Positions 1-6,388 of a stretch of DNA of 10,931 bases are shown in pieces. This DNA is from an uncultured Christensenella sp. (GTDB lineage: Bacteria > Bacillota > Clostridia > Christensenellales > Borkfalkiaceae): contig CAJUCM010000032.1 of NCBI GenBank assembly GCA_910585235.1, positions 1-10,931 on the forward strand, read 5' to 3'. The notes below the pieces were generated by a model. The model ran no database searches. It saw only the letters and a list, made by a program, of their open reading frames with translations, and was not told the DNA's origin. Both the position numbers and the translations under genes were made by a program. Positions within the stretch are counted from its first letter, which is position 1. Each line of letters begins with the position of its first letter.

Positions 1-1
1 C

Positions 2-78
<77 letters not shown>

Positions 79-79
79 G

Positions 80-137
80 GAAACCCTGTATATTGTGCTT
101 CTCCTTTTTTACGCCGATATATGGGGTTTTGTTTTTT
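80..137 (+). terminator. Imperfect hairpin plus T-run between the two tRNA genes
   Basis: Bases 81-93 can pair with 117-129 in a 13-bp stem with two G-U wobbles and a 23-base loop. The right arm is followed by TG and then six T residues (132-137) that directly abut the first base of tRNA-Leu. The form is that of a weak intrinsic terminator or attenuator. It could equally be a processing hairpin between two co-transcribed tRNAs. The loop is long and the inner stem is A-T only, so termination would probably be partial. Confidence 0.4.
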
Positions 138-220
138 GCGGATATGGCGAAACCGGCAGACGCGCAGGACTTAGAATCCTGTGGGAAACCATGTGAGTTC
201 AAATCTCACTATCCGCACCA
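138..220 (+). tRNA. tRNA-Leu (anticodon TAG), CCA encoded
   Basis: This is a class II tRNA with a long variable arm. The acceptor stem is 138-144 paired with 210-216. The anticodon stem 165-169/177-181 encloses loop CTTAGAA, with anticodon TAG at 172-174 (leucine CUN codons, mainly CUA). The variable region lies around 182-193 and the T stem begins near 192. The discriminator is A217, followed by an encoded CCA at 218-220. It lies 59 bases after tRNA-Val on the same strand, so the two may be co-transcribed. Confidence 0.97.
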
Positions 221-237
221 TGAATTTCCCCTAAAAA

Positions 238-264
238 GAAACTGCAAAAGCGGTTTCTTTTTTT
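238..264 (+). terminator. Intrinsic terminator after the tRNA genes
   Basis: An 8-bp stem GAAACTGC/GCGGTTTC (238-245 with 250-257, one T-G wobble) closes an AAAA tetraloop and is followed by seven T residues (258-264). It is placed 17 bases after the tRNA-Leu CCA, as expected for the end of a tRNA transcript. It also separates the tRNAs from the downstream regulator promoter. Confidence 0.88.
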
Positions 265-333
265 GTGAAAAATATTTCTCATAAAATTTCACCGAAAAAT
301 CAAAACCGGTTAACAAATTTCAATAAAATTCAG

Positions 334-362
334 TTGCAAAAATAATTGAAACGGATTATAAT
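334..362 (+). promoter_or_regulatory. Promoter of the tetR-antiporter unit
   Basis: The -35 box TTGCAA (334-339) and a perfect -10 box TATAAT (357-362) are separated by exactly 17 bases in a very AT-rich stretch, matching the housekeeping (sigma-A) consensus. The predicted start point is near 368-370, giving a leader of about 26 bases before the ATG at 395. The -10 box overlaps the left arm of a perfect inverted repeat, so a bound repressor would block RNA polymerase. Confidence 0.82.
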
Positions 363-396
363 GGAAACAAAATATATAAATTTTTGTTTCCATTAT
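358..396. promoter_or_regulatory. Perfect 15-bp inverted repeat, probable TetR autoregulatory operator
   Basis: Bases 358-372 (ATAATGGAAACAAAA) are the exact reverse complement of 382-396, with a 9-base A/T spacer. The repeat covers most of the -10 box, the predicted transcription start and the first two bases of the regulator's ATG. TetR-family proteins bind such dyads as dimers next to their own genes, so the natural inference is autorepression of the whole unit. A 39-bp site is long for one dimer and could hold two. Confidence 0.78.
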
Positions 397-868
397 GAGA
401 GTTAAAATTTTAGAAGCATCAATCTGCGGATTGCAAAAAGAAGGTCTGCGTTTTTCCGTTGATACGATCGCAAAAAAACTGAAAATTTCAAAAAAAACCG
501 TTTACAAATTTTTTCCGAGCAAAGAAGATCTGGCGATTGCCGTATATGAAAAATTTTACGACGATATAATTCCGAAAATCGACAATGCACTTTCAGAAAA
601 AAACGAGGGACAATTTATTGAGATACTTAATTTGTACTACCGGTCCTATTGTATGATCCGCGAAGACTTGTTCAATAAATTTGCCCTGAACGGATCAATC
701 AGAGAACTTGCATTGGAAAGACATAACGAGATTCGGAATAAATTTCAAAATGCGCTGTGCTCTGACGAAAAAGAGATCACCGTAATGATTGTCAACAGCG
801 TATTTGAAAAGCTGAACGGCAAACCGTTGACTCTGAAAATCGCAAAAAAATTGGAGTGCTTGCAATGA
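395..868 (+). CDS. TetR/AcrR-family transcriptional regulator
   Basis: This is a 157-residue DNA-binding repressor. The N-terminal helix-turn-helix is clear: residues about 21-45 read SVDTIAKKLKISKKTVY followed by FFPSKEDL, the classic TetR signature of recognition helix plus F-P-S-K. The C-terminal ligand domain (about 50-157) is helical, without a recognisable effector class, and short for the family, which is usually near 190-200 residues. No Shine-Dalgarno is visible before the ATG at 395, yet the HTH alignment supports this start and an in-frame TAA at 377 excludes an earlier one. The stop overlaps the antiporter ATG as ATGA, so the pair is co-translated. It probably represses itself and the antiporter through the inverted repeat at 358-396. 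Base composition is AT-rich: hand counts of two 60-base lines (421-480, 541-600) give 40% and 30% GC. Confidence 0.93.
   Translation: MRVKILEASICGLQKEGLRFSVDTIAKKLKISKKTVYKFFPSKEDLAIAVYEKFYDDIIPKIDNALSEKNEGQFIEILNLYYRSYCMIREDLFNKFALNGSIRELALERHNEIRNKFQNALCSDEKEITVMIVNSVFEKLNGKPLTLKIAKKLECLQ
853..856 (+). promoter_or_regulatory. Ribosome binding site that decides the antiporter start
   Basis: GGAG at 853-856 lies 8 bases before the ATG at 865. An in-frame GTG at 856 would have to use the last G of this motif and has no binding site of its own. The ATG at 865 is therefore the better start. Confidence 0.75.
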
Positions 869-2121
869 TAGTGGATATTTTAAGACTGTTTGCAATTTTA
901 TGTATTGCATTTGTAGTCGGCAAACTGATTTCCAAAATCAAGTTGCCTTCCATTTTAGGGTGGCTGATCACAGGAATCGTATTCGGACCCTATCTTGTCC
1001 AAATTGTCTCTTTGGAAATTACCGAAGCGGTTTGGTATAAGATATTCGTTAAAGTTTTTGAATGCTTTGCAGGAGTCATGATCGGCAGAGAGATCGTTTT
1101 CAAAAAAATCGCACAGTCGGGAAAACAAATCGTCGGTATAACCGTTATACAGGCATTGGGAACATTCCTGTTTGTTACGCTCGCATTTACGATCACTTTT
1201 CTGATTGCAAAAATACCGGTCTATTTAGCGTTTGTTTTCGGAGGAATTGCACTTGCCACCGCGCCTGCGCCCGCGCTTTCCATCGTCAACGAATATCACA
1301 CGGACGGACCCGTTACCAAAACGCTGATCCCGCTTGCCGCAATAGACGACGTAATCGGCGTTATCGTATTTTTTACAACCATTTCGATCATCGGCGCAGT
1401 AAAAGGAGGTCAGTCAGCCTCTGTCCTCTCCACCGTGGGAATGATTCTTTTTCCGTTTGTGATCGGAATCAGTTTCGGAGTCGCGATCGGATTTATTCTG
1501 CGGAAAATAAAAAACGTTATTGGTTGTTTGAGCGTTTTTTTAATAGGACTTATCTGCTGCATCGCTATCGGCATCATAATAGATTTTTTTGTATTTCATA
1601 CGTTTACATTAAATTATCTATTGATAGGAATGTCCTACTCCGCAGCCGTCGCCAATCTGATCGACGAACACAAATTAGAAAATATGATGAAAATGTATGC
1701 TCCCTTGCTCAACATTTCGCTTATAATTGTCATTGTCAATTTGGGAATGCCGTTAGATTACCGTCTAATTGCAGGGGCAGGCGTTTTTACCCTTATATAT
1801 ATTTTATCGCGGGGTATCGGAAAAGTCGGCTTTGCTTTTCTGGGAGGTAAAATTACAAAAGCCGATCCGCGCGTAACAAAATGGCTCGGCTTTACACTTC
1901 TGCCCCATTCCGGCGTATCATTGGTTTTTACGGGAATCGCCGTCAATACTTTTTCAACAATCGATCCCTCTCTGGCAACAATCATTTCGGGAGCAATCGT
2001 CGCCGCGGCAATCATCAACGAAATCATCGCGGTTATTCTTGCAAAAGTTGCTTTTAAGAAAGCGGGAGAAATACTTCCTACGCCGAACAACAAAGATAAT
2101 ATCAAGAAACTGACGGATTAA
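865..2121 (+). CDS. CPA2-type cation:proton antiporter
   Basis: This 418-residue polytopic membrane protein probably exchanges Na+ or K+ for H+ across the cytoplasmic membrane. It is built almost wholly of hydrophobic segments, about 11-13. The antiporter signatures are present: ATAPAPALSIVNEY at 131-144 (the unwound-helix segment) and the paired aspartates D161-D162 in LAAIDDVIGVIVFF, which form the ion-binding site in electrogenic CPA2 members such as NapA. A conserved late segment, LLPHSGVSLVFTG, lies at 345-357. The chain ends in a short hydrophilic tail (about 401-418) with no KTN/RCK nucleotide-binding domain, unlike KefB/KefC. The ATG overlaps the stop of the upstream regulator (ATGA). 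The substrate ion cannot be read from sequence. The second antiporter in this window is a clearly different subfamily. Confidence 0.92.
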   Translation: MIVDILRLFAILCIAFVVGKLISKIKLPSILGWLITGIVFGPYLVQIVSLEITEAVWYKIFVKVFECFAGVMIGREIVFKKIAQSGKQIVGITVIQALGTFLFVTLAFTITFLIAKIPVYLAFVFGGIALATAPAPALSIVNEYHTDGPVTKTLIPLAAIDDVIGVIVFFTTISIIGAVKGGQSASVLSTVGMILFPFVIGISFGVAIGFILRKIKNVIGCLSVFLIGLICCIAIGIIIDFFVFHTFTLNYLLIGMSYSAAVANLIDEHKLENMMKMYAPLLNISLIIVIVNLGMPLDYRLIAGAGVFTLIYILSRGIGKVGFAFLGGKITKADPRVTKWLGFTLLPHSGVSLVFTGIAVNTFSTIDPSLATIISGAIVAAAIINEIIAVILAKVAFKKAGEILPTPNNKDNIKKLTD

Positions 2122-2147
2122 CGATCAATCTTAATTCAATTCAGCAA

Positions 2148-2175
2148 AACAGCACGGGACCCCGTGCTGTTTTTT
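2148..2175. terminator. Strong hairpin terminator shared by convergent units
   Basis: AACAGCACGGG (2148-2158) is the exact reverse complement of 2161-2171. A physical loop would open the two or so innermost pairs. Five T residues (2171-2175) follow on the + strand, ending the antiporter transcript 26 bases past its stop. On the - strand the hairpin is followed by TTTT and lies 9 bases past the gpsA-like stop, so it can serve both convergent transcripts. Confidence 0.88.
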
Positions 2176-2183
2176 CCATATAA

Positions 2184-3155
2184 TCAATACCATTCCGCTT
2201 TGGTACTGCGCGAAAAAAGTTTTTCTATTTCGGTTTTACAGCGATCCTGATCGTTACCGGAACCGTAACAGACGGAATAGACCGCATCGGTGATCGGCAA
2301 TTCCACTCCGCACTGTCCGCCGAGAAGTTTTAACGCCGCACTCGTCGCCACGCCTTCCGCAAGTTTCTCAAATCTCTGTCCCTTGGCAAGCATTTCACCG
2401 TACATGCGGTTATGAGAGTACGCGGAAAATAGCGTCGTTTCATAATCGCCGAGATGCGCGAGTCCGTAGGCGGAAAGCTCGTTCCCGCCGAGCGCTTTAA
2501 TAAGGCGAGCGACCTCTCTTGCCCCCCGCGTCATCAGCGGTCCTTTCAAGGGAGGCGCAACGACGTCCAATACGCCCGCCGCGATCCCCATGACGTTTTT
2601 TGCCGCCGCTCCGATCTCCGTTCCGAGCAGATCCGAACCGTAATAAAAACGAATAAGCTCGCTCTTGCAATTATCCACAAGTTCGTGTTTGAGCTGTTCG
2701 TTTTCGGAATCGATCACCATACAGCTCGGAATTTCCGCAACAAAGCTCTGAATATGACCGGGACCCACCCAAACGGCAATTTTTTCCGGACTGATCCCGC
2801 TCTCCGTTAAAATTTCGGTTAAACGCTTTCCCGTGCCGTTTTCCAAACCTTTCATGCAGAGAACGAACGTTTTACCAGAAACGGGGAAACGGTTGATCTC
2901 GCGCATAAATCCCCTCAGTCCCTGCGAACTGATGGAAATAACGATCACGTCCGAAGAATTGACCGCCTCGCTAAGATCGCAAGTCAATCTGATTTTTTCG
3001 TCGAGTACGACGTATTCGTTCTTACCCGTTTCTTTCAAGATCCGGTAAGCCGCGCTTGTTTCCGGTCCCCAGGAAATGACTTTGTGATTGAGACGCGACA
3101 GATACCAGGCAAGAAACGAACCCCATCTGCCGCAGCCGAGTACGGAAATTTTCAT
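2184..3155 (-). CDS. gpsA: NAD(P)-dependent glycerol-3-phosphate dehydrogenase, divergent GpsA-type
   Basis: The 323-residue protein has the GpsA fold and should interconvert dihydroxyacetone phosphate and sn-glycerol 3-phosphate for phospholipid synthesis in the cytosol. The N-terminal Rossmann loop is GCGRWGSF (7-14). The catalytic lysines align with K102 (MKGLE) and K186 (EIGAAAKNVMG). The C-terminal signatures LMTRG (207-211), GLAHLGDYETT (231-241) and SHNRMYG (247-253) are present. It departs from textbook GpsA: GCGRWG replaces GAGSWG, and GPGHIQSF (131-138) replaces the usual SGPSFAKE. From memory, related Clostridia carry this variant. A strong AAGGAGG (3166 down to 3160) overlaps the recR stop; the intergenic gap is 9 bases. 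It is the last gene of the operon. An altered substrate in the same superfamily is possible. Confidence 0.85.
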   Translation of the reverse strand: MKISVLGCGRWGSFLAWYLSRLNHKVISWGPETSAAYRILKETGKNEYVVLDEKIRLTCDLSEAVNSSDVIVISISSQGLRGFMREINRFPVSGKTFVLCMKGLENGTGKRLTEILTESGISPEKIAVWVGPGHIQSFVAEIPSCMVIDSENEQLKHELVDNCKSELIRFYYGSDLLGTEIGAAAKNVMGIAAGVLDVVAPPLKGPLMTRGAREVARLIKALGGNELSAYGLAHLGDYETTLFSAYSHNRMYGEMLAKGQRFEKLAEGVATSAALKLLGGQCGVELPITDAVYSVCYGSGNDQDRCKTEIEKLFSRSTKAEWY

Positions 3156-3164
3156 AGCGCCTCC

Positions 3165-3758
3165 TTAGAGTTCTTTTCGTTCTATAAGTGCCCGCGCAAG
3201 CGTCACTTCATCCGCATATTCGAGTTCCGAACCAATCGGAATGCCGTGCGCAAGCCGCGTCACCTTAACGCCGAGCGGTTTCAGAAGTTTTGCGATATAC
3301 ATTGCCGTCGCTTCCCCCTCTACGTCGGGATTGGTCGCCATGATCACTTCCCGCACGCCCTCTTTATCGATACGTCCCAAAAGCTCCTTAATGCGGATGT
3401 CGTTGGGCGTAACGCCGTTCATAGGATCGATGACCCCGTGCAAGACGTGATAGACCCCCTTAAATTCGCGGAGTTTTTCAAAGGCGATGACGTCTTTGGG
3501 TTCCTTAACAACGCAGACGGCGGAATGATCGCGCGCCTTACAGATGTCGCAAACGTCGTTCACCGTAAAGTTTCCGCAAACGTTGCAAAAGCGCACCTGC
3601 TTTTTGATATTGACGATCGCTTTCGCAAACGATTCCGCCTCTTCTTCCGACATACGGATCACGCGGTAGGCGTAACGTTGCGCCGTTTTTTTGCCGACGC
3701 CGGGAAGTTTGGAAAACTCGTTCATGAGCCGACCGATCGGCTCGATAAATACGTCCAC
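3165..3758 (-). CDS. recR: Recombination mediator protein RecR
   Basis: The 197-residue RecR acts with RecO (and RecF) to load RecA on gapped DNA. Domains appear in order: an N-terminal helix-hairpin-helix (FSKLPGVGKKTAQRYA, 15-30), a C4 zinc finger (C58, C61, C70, C73), a Toprim domain (about 81-170, including KEPKDVIAFEK and ATNPDVEGEATAMY), and the C-terminal Walker-B-like strand (HGIPIGSELEYADEVTL). Length equals the family norm. The start is a GTG placed immediately after the ybaB TAA, with zero gap. It gives an N-terminus that lines up with Bacillus RecR (EPI-x-x-L before the KLPG motif), whereas the internal ATG at 3725 would remove those residues. Only a distant G-run serves as binding site, so translation is probably coupled to ybaB. 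dnaX-ybaB-recR is a widely conserved order. Confidence 0.97.
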   Translation of the reverse strand: MDVFIEPIGRLMNEFSKLPGVGKKTAQRYAYRVIRMSEEEAESFAKAIVNIKKQVRFCNVCGNFTVNDVCDICKARDHSAVCVVKEPKDVIAFEKLREFKGVYHVLHGVIDPMNGVTPNDIRIKELLGRIDKEGVREVIMATNPDVEGEATAMYIAKLLKPLGVKVTRLAHGIPIGSELEYADEVTLARALIERKEL

Positions 3759-4097
3759 TTAGAAAAGACCCCCCATGCCGCCTGCGGAGAATTTACCCAT
3801 TTTTTCCTTATAGACCTCCTCCGCCTTTTTATAGCCGTCCAAAATCGCCGCCATAATGAGGTCTTCCAGCATTTCTTCATCGTCGGGATCAATGACCGAT
3901 TTGTCGATTTCGATTCCGTCGATGATTTTTTTTGCATTCATATAGACGACGACCGCCTCGCCGCCCGCAGTTCCCACGATCTCCCAATCGTCGAGGAGCT
4001 TCTCCGTTTCCTGCATTTCCTCCTGCATTTTCTGCGCCTGCTTCATGAGATTCTGCATTCCCGCGCCGCCCATGCCGCCCTTGTTGAATCCTGCCAT
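3759..4097 (-). CDS. ybaB: YbaB/EbfC nucleoid-associated DNA-binding protein
   Basis: The 112-residue protein belongs to the YbaB/EbfC family, small dimeric DNA-binding proteins almost always encoded between dnaX and recR. Features are a glycine/methionine-rich N-terminus (4-14), a long amphipathic helix MQNLMKQAQKMQEEMQETEK (14-33), a beta core (about 37-66) and the family signature DPDDEEMLEDLI near 70-81 leading into a C-terminal helix. The chain ends GGMGGLF, matching the usual PGLF-like end. AAGGAG lies 7 bases before the ATG, and the gene begins one base after the dnaX stop. Its precise role in nucleoid structure or recombination is not settled for the family. Confidence 0.95.
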   Translation of the reverse strand: MAGFNKGGMGGAGMQNLMKQAQKMQEEMQETEKLLDDWEIVGTAGGEAVVVYMNAKKIIDGIEIDKSVIDPDDEEMLEDLIMAAILDGYKKAEEVYKEKMGKFSAGGMGGLF

Positions 4098-4098
4098 A

Positions 4099-5796
4099 TT
4101 ACTTCTCCTTTACCTGCACCAGATAATCCGAAAAATTTTGTTCCAATTCGCTGATCCCGTGTTTCAATTCCGTCTTTGCCGCTTTTTTCCGCACCTCAAA
4201 TGTCACGCCCAAACTCCCGAAGAGTTCCTTCATAACTTTCTCATGATCTTCCCGTTTTAATGCGCGAAAGATCGTATCGCTCGTCGTCGTAAGAACAAGC
4301 GTTCCTCCCTCAAAGAAAAATTCAAGATCCGAACACATTGTAAATAAAACGCCGCTTGCCCCTCTCTTTCGGAGCGCGCGCATAAACTTCCCGAACACCA
4401 TTTCCGCCGACGCGCCGTCCTGAACAGGTTCGACTTTTTTGATTTCAGGAAGCACCGACTCTTTTACGGGGCTTTCCGCAACTATTTTTTCACTCTCAGG
4501 AAAACTAAATTCGTCAAACACAGGCTCTTCCATCGGAAAAGCCCCGTCGTCGTACGGCGTAAATTCTTCCCTTTTCTCTTGAAGCTGATTCGCCGTTTCG
4601 TATCCCCGTTCGGTCGTCTCACGTACGGCGGGATCATTCAGATACATAATGCCGTCCGAAAGTTTTTTCTCGATTCCCGAAACGCGGACGGTAAGCGCAT
4701 CCAGATCGAGATCGGCGGCGGGCAAAGCGGCGCGCAAAACCGCGGTCTCGAAGCTGATACGCGGTGACGTTGCATAGCGCAATTCCGGTTCGAGTTTTAC
4801 AAAAATTTCCGTAACGCGTAAAATCGCCCGTTCATCCGAGACGGAGGCAATTTTTGAAACAAAACGAAAATGCTCCTTCGGAATCATTAAAAGCGATTCG
4901 GCGTTTTGGCACGCCTTTGCAATCGCGATCATATTCAACGCCTGCAAAAGATCGCGGCACAAAACACCGACCGAACGCCCCTCGGACAGGATCTTTTCCG
5001 CCGTCGCCAAAGCAGATGCAAGATCGGGCGAGAGCAAATGCCCTGCAAGCGTGCAGGTATCTTTGAAATCCGCCGCGCCGAGTACTTTCGTTACGCCGTC
5101 ATAGGTAAGTTTCTCGGAATACGCAAGGCACATTTCGGCGATAGAGAGCATATCGCGGTCGCTCCCCGCGCCCGCGCGGGCGATCGCCTCCACCGCCTCT
5201 TCCTCGTAAGAAGTCCCCATTCCTTCGAGAATCCCTTTCAGATGATTTTTCAGATCCTCCGTCGGGATGAGTTTGAAATCGAGACGCATACAGCGGGACA
5301 GTATCGTGGCGGGCAATTTTTGCGGTTCCGTCGTCGCAAGAATAAAAATTGCGTGTGCGGGCGGTTCTTCGAGCGTTTTCAAAAGCGCATTGAACGCGCT
5401 ATCCGTCAACATATGGACTTCGTCTATGATATAGACCTTATACTTCCCCGATACGGGCGGATACTGCACTTTCTCTCTGAGATCGCGCATTTCATTGACG
5501 CCGTTGTTGGAAGCCGCATCGATCTCCGATATGTCGAGAGAACCGTCCGAGATCGCGCGGCAGGATTCGCACTTTCCGCACGGAGAACCGTTTACAGGCT
5601 TTTTGCAGTTGACCGCACGCGCAAAGATGCGCGCAATACTCGTCTTTCCCGTTCCGCGCGGTCCCGTAAAAAGATATGCGTGTCCCACCGTACCGTTTCC
5701 GATCTGATTTTTCAGAATGCGGACGACGTGTTCCTGCCGAACCATTTTGTCGAACGTATCGGGACGATATTTTCTGTACAGAGACAAATGTGCCAT
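4099..5796 (-). CDS. dnaX: DNA polymerase III subunit gamma/tau (clamp loader ATPase)
   Basis: The 565-residue AAA+ ATPase of the replicative clamp loader puts the beta clamp on primed DNA. Visible motifs are Walker A GPRGTGKT (45-52), a four-cysteine zinc module (C64, C73, C76, C79), Walker B IIDEVHM (123-129), sensor 1 ATTEP (154-158) and the arginine-finger motif SRC (167-169). A lid and collar region follows to about residue 360. Then come an acidic, low-complexity linker (about 390-460) and a C-terminal tau-like domain (about 465-565). The length matches Firmicutes tau proteins. No canonical A AAA AAG slip heptamer in the correct frame was found, so a frameshifted gamma form is not predicted. 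It starts 13 bases after sigH and ends one base before ybaB. The binding site before the ATG is only a GGGG run. Confidence 0.97.
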   Translation of the reverse strand: MAHLSLYRKYRPDTFDKMVRQEHVVRILKNQIGNGTVGHAYLFTGPRGTGKTSIARIFARAVNCKKPVNGSPCGKCESCRAISDGSLDISEIDAASNNGVNEMRDLREKVQYPPVSGKYKVYIIDEVHMLTDSAFNALLKTLEEPPAHAIFILATTEPQKLPATILSRCMRLDFKLIPTEDLKNHLKGILEGMGTSYEEEAVEAIARAGAGSDRDMLSIAEMCLAYSEKLTYDGVTKVLGAADFKDTCTLAGHLLSPDLASALATAEKILSEGRSVGVLCRDLLQALNMIAIAKACQNAESLLMIPKEHFRFVSKIASVSDERAILRVTEIFVKLEPELRYATSPRISFETAVLRAALPAADLDLDALTVRVSGIEKKLSDGIMYLNDPAVRETTERGYETANQLQEKREEFTPYDDGAFPMEEPVFDEFSFPESEKIVAESPVKESVLPEIKKVEPVQDGASAEMVFGKFMRALRKRGASGVLFTMCSDLEFFFEGGTLVLTTTSDTIFRALKREDHEKVMKELFGSLGVTFEVRKKAAKTELKHGISELEQNFSDYLVQVKEK

Positions 5797-5809
5797 AATT
5801 TACCCCGTA

Positions 5810-6388
5810 TTATTTTTCAAATGCCTTTTGCAGTTTCCGTTTCGCGCGCGCGAGCGCGTTATCCACGCTTTTGAACGGCTTTTTTGTCGCCTCGCAGATC
5901 TGGGAATAACTCATTCCTTCCAGATACATATTGAGAACGCGGTACTCGAAGTCGGAAAGTTCCCGCATGAGTCTGATCTGAAATTCCGCGCGCGCCTCGC
6001 TGTCGAGGAGGCGTTCCTCAGGCGACGCCCGCTCGTCGAGAATATCCAGAACATTCCCGTCGAACAGAGAGACGCTCTCCGTAAGAACGGAGCTCTTTTT
6101 CGTCGTCATTTTTCCGATCGCATCGTACATGCGCCGCGTCACGCAGAGATATGCAAAATTCTTGAAACTCTTTCCCGACTCTCTCCGATAATCGCGGACG
6201 GCAAAATACAGTCCGATCATGCCTTCCTGCACAAGATCTTCCGTTTCACCGCCTGCAAGAAAAAACTGGCGGGCGCGGGCGCGGACGGCGTGATTATACC
6301 GAAGGATCAGCGCTTCGGTCGCCAAAGCGTCGCCACTCTGCGCTTTTTCGGCAAGATCTTCGTCAGTCTGATGTTTTAAGTCTTGCAC
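5810..6388 (-). CDS. sigH: RNA polymerase sigma factor, SigH (sigma-30) type
   Basis: This 192-residue sigma-70-family factor resembles Bacillus SigH, which directs early stationary-phase, competence and sporulation-onset genes. Region 2 runs from about residue 25 to 95 with the core-binding motif DLVQEGMIGLY (51-61) and a -10-recognition segment with FAYLCVTRRMYDAI. Region 4 (about 144-188) contains the helix-turn-helix YSQICEATKKPFKSVDNALA. It is somewhat shorter than Bacillus SigH (218 residues). I chose the GTG at 6388, inside the end of rlmB (26-base overlap), because GAGG lies 6 bases before it and the resulting N-terminus fits the family. An upstream in-frame ATG at 6430 would add 14 residues translated from within rlmB and lacks a binding site. 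In B. subtilis sigH follows mrnC-rlmB-yacP. Here yacP is missing and dnaX follows directly. Confidence 0.9.
   Translation of the reverse strand: MQDLKHQTDEDLAEKAQSGDALATEALILRYNHAVRARARQFFLAGGETEDLVQEGMIGLYFAVRDYRRESGKSFKNFAYLCVTRRMYDAIGKMTTKKSSVLTESVSLFDGNVLDILDERASPEERLLDSEARAEFQIRLMRELSDFEYRVLNMYLEGMSYSQICEATKKPFKSVDNALARAKRKLQKAFEK

Noticed and set aside
304..311. AACCGGTT palindrome upstream of the TetR promoter
   Set aside because: It is an isolated 8-bp palindrome with no second copy in the promoter region and no similarity to the strong dyad at 358-396.
1062..1850. A 262-codon frame inside the first antiporter gene, same strand
   Set aside because: This is an out-of-frame reading of a clear membrane-protein gene, rich in R, H and N with no domain.
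200..2180. Integrative element inserted at the tRNA-Leu 3' end
   Set aside because: The AT-rich module next to a tRNA raised the idea, but no integrase gene and no repeat of the tRNA 3' end were found downstream within the window.
3084..4154. A 356-codon open frame on the + strand
   Set aside because: It lies antisense to recR and ybaB, whose products are unmistakable, and its translation is rich in H, R and F in the way typical of an antisense shadow. No promoter or binding site was seen.
4099..5796. Programmed -1 frameshift in dnaX producing a short gamma form
   Set aside because: Runs of A are present (for example around 4183-4188 and near 4435 on the complementary strand), but none forms the canonical A AAA AAG heptamer in the correct frame, and no obvious stimulatory hairpin follows.
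4906..5874. A 322-codon open frame on the + strand
   Set aside because: It is antisense to dnaX, has Arg-rich, low-quality composition, no family motif and no ribosome binding site.
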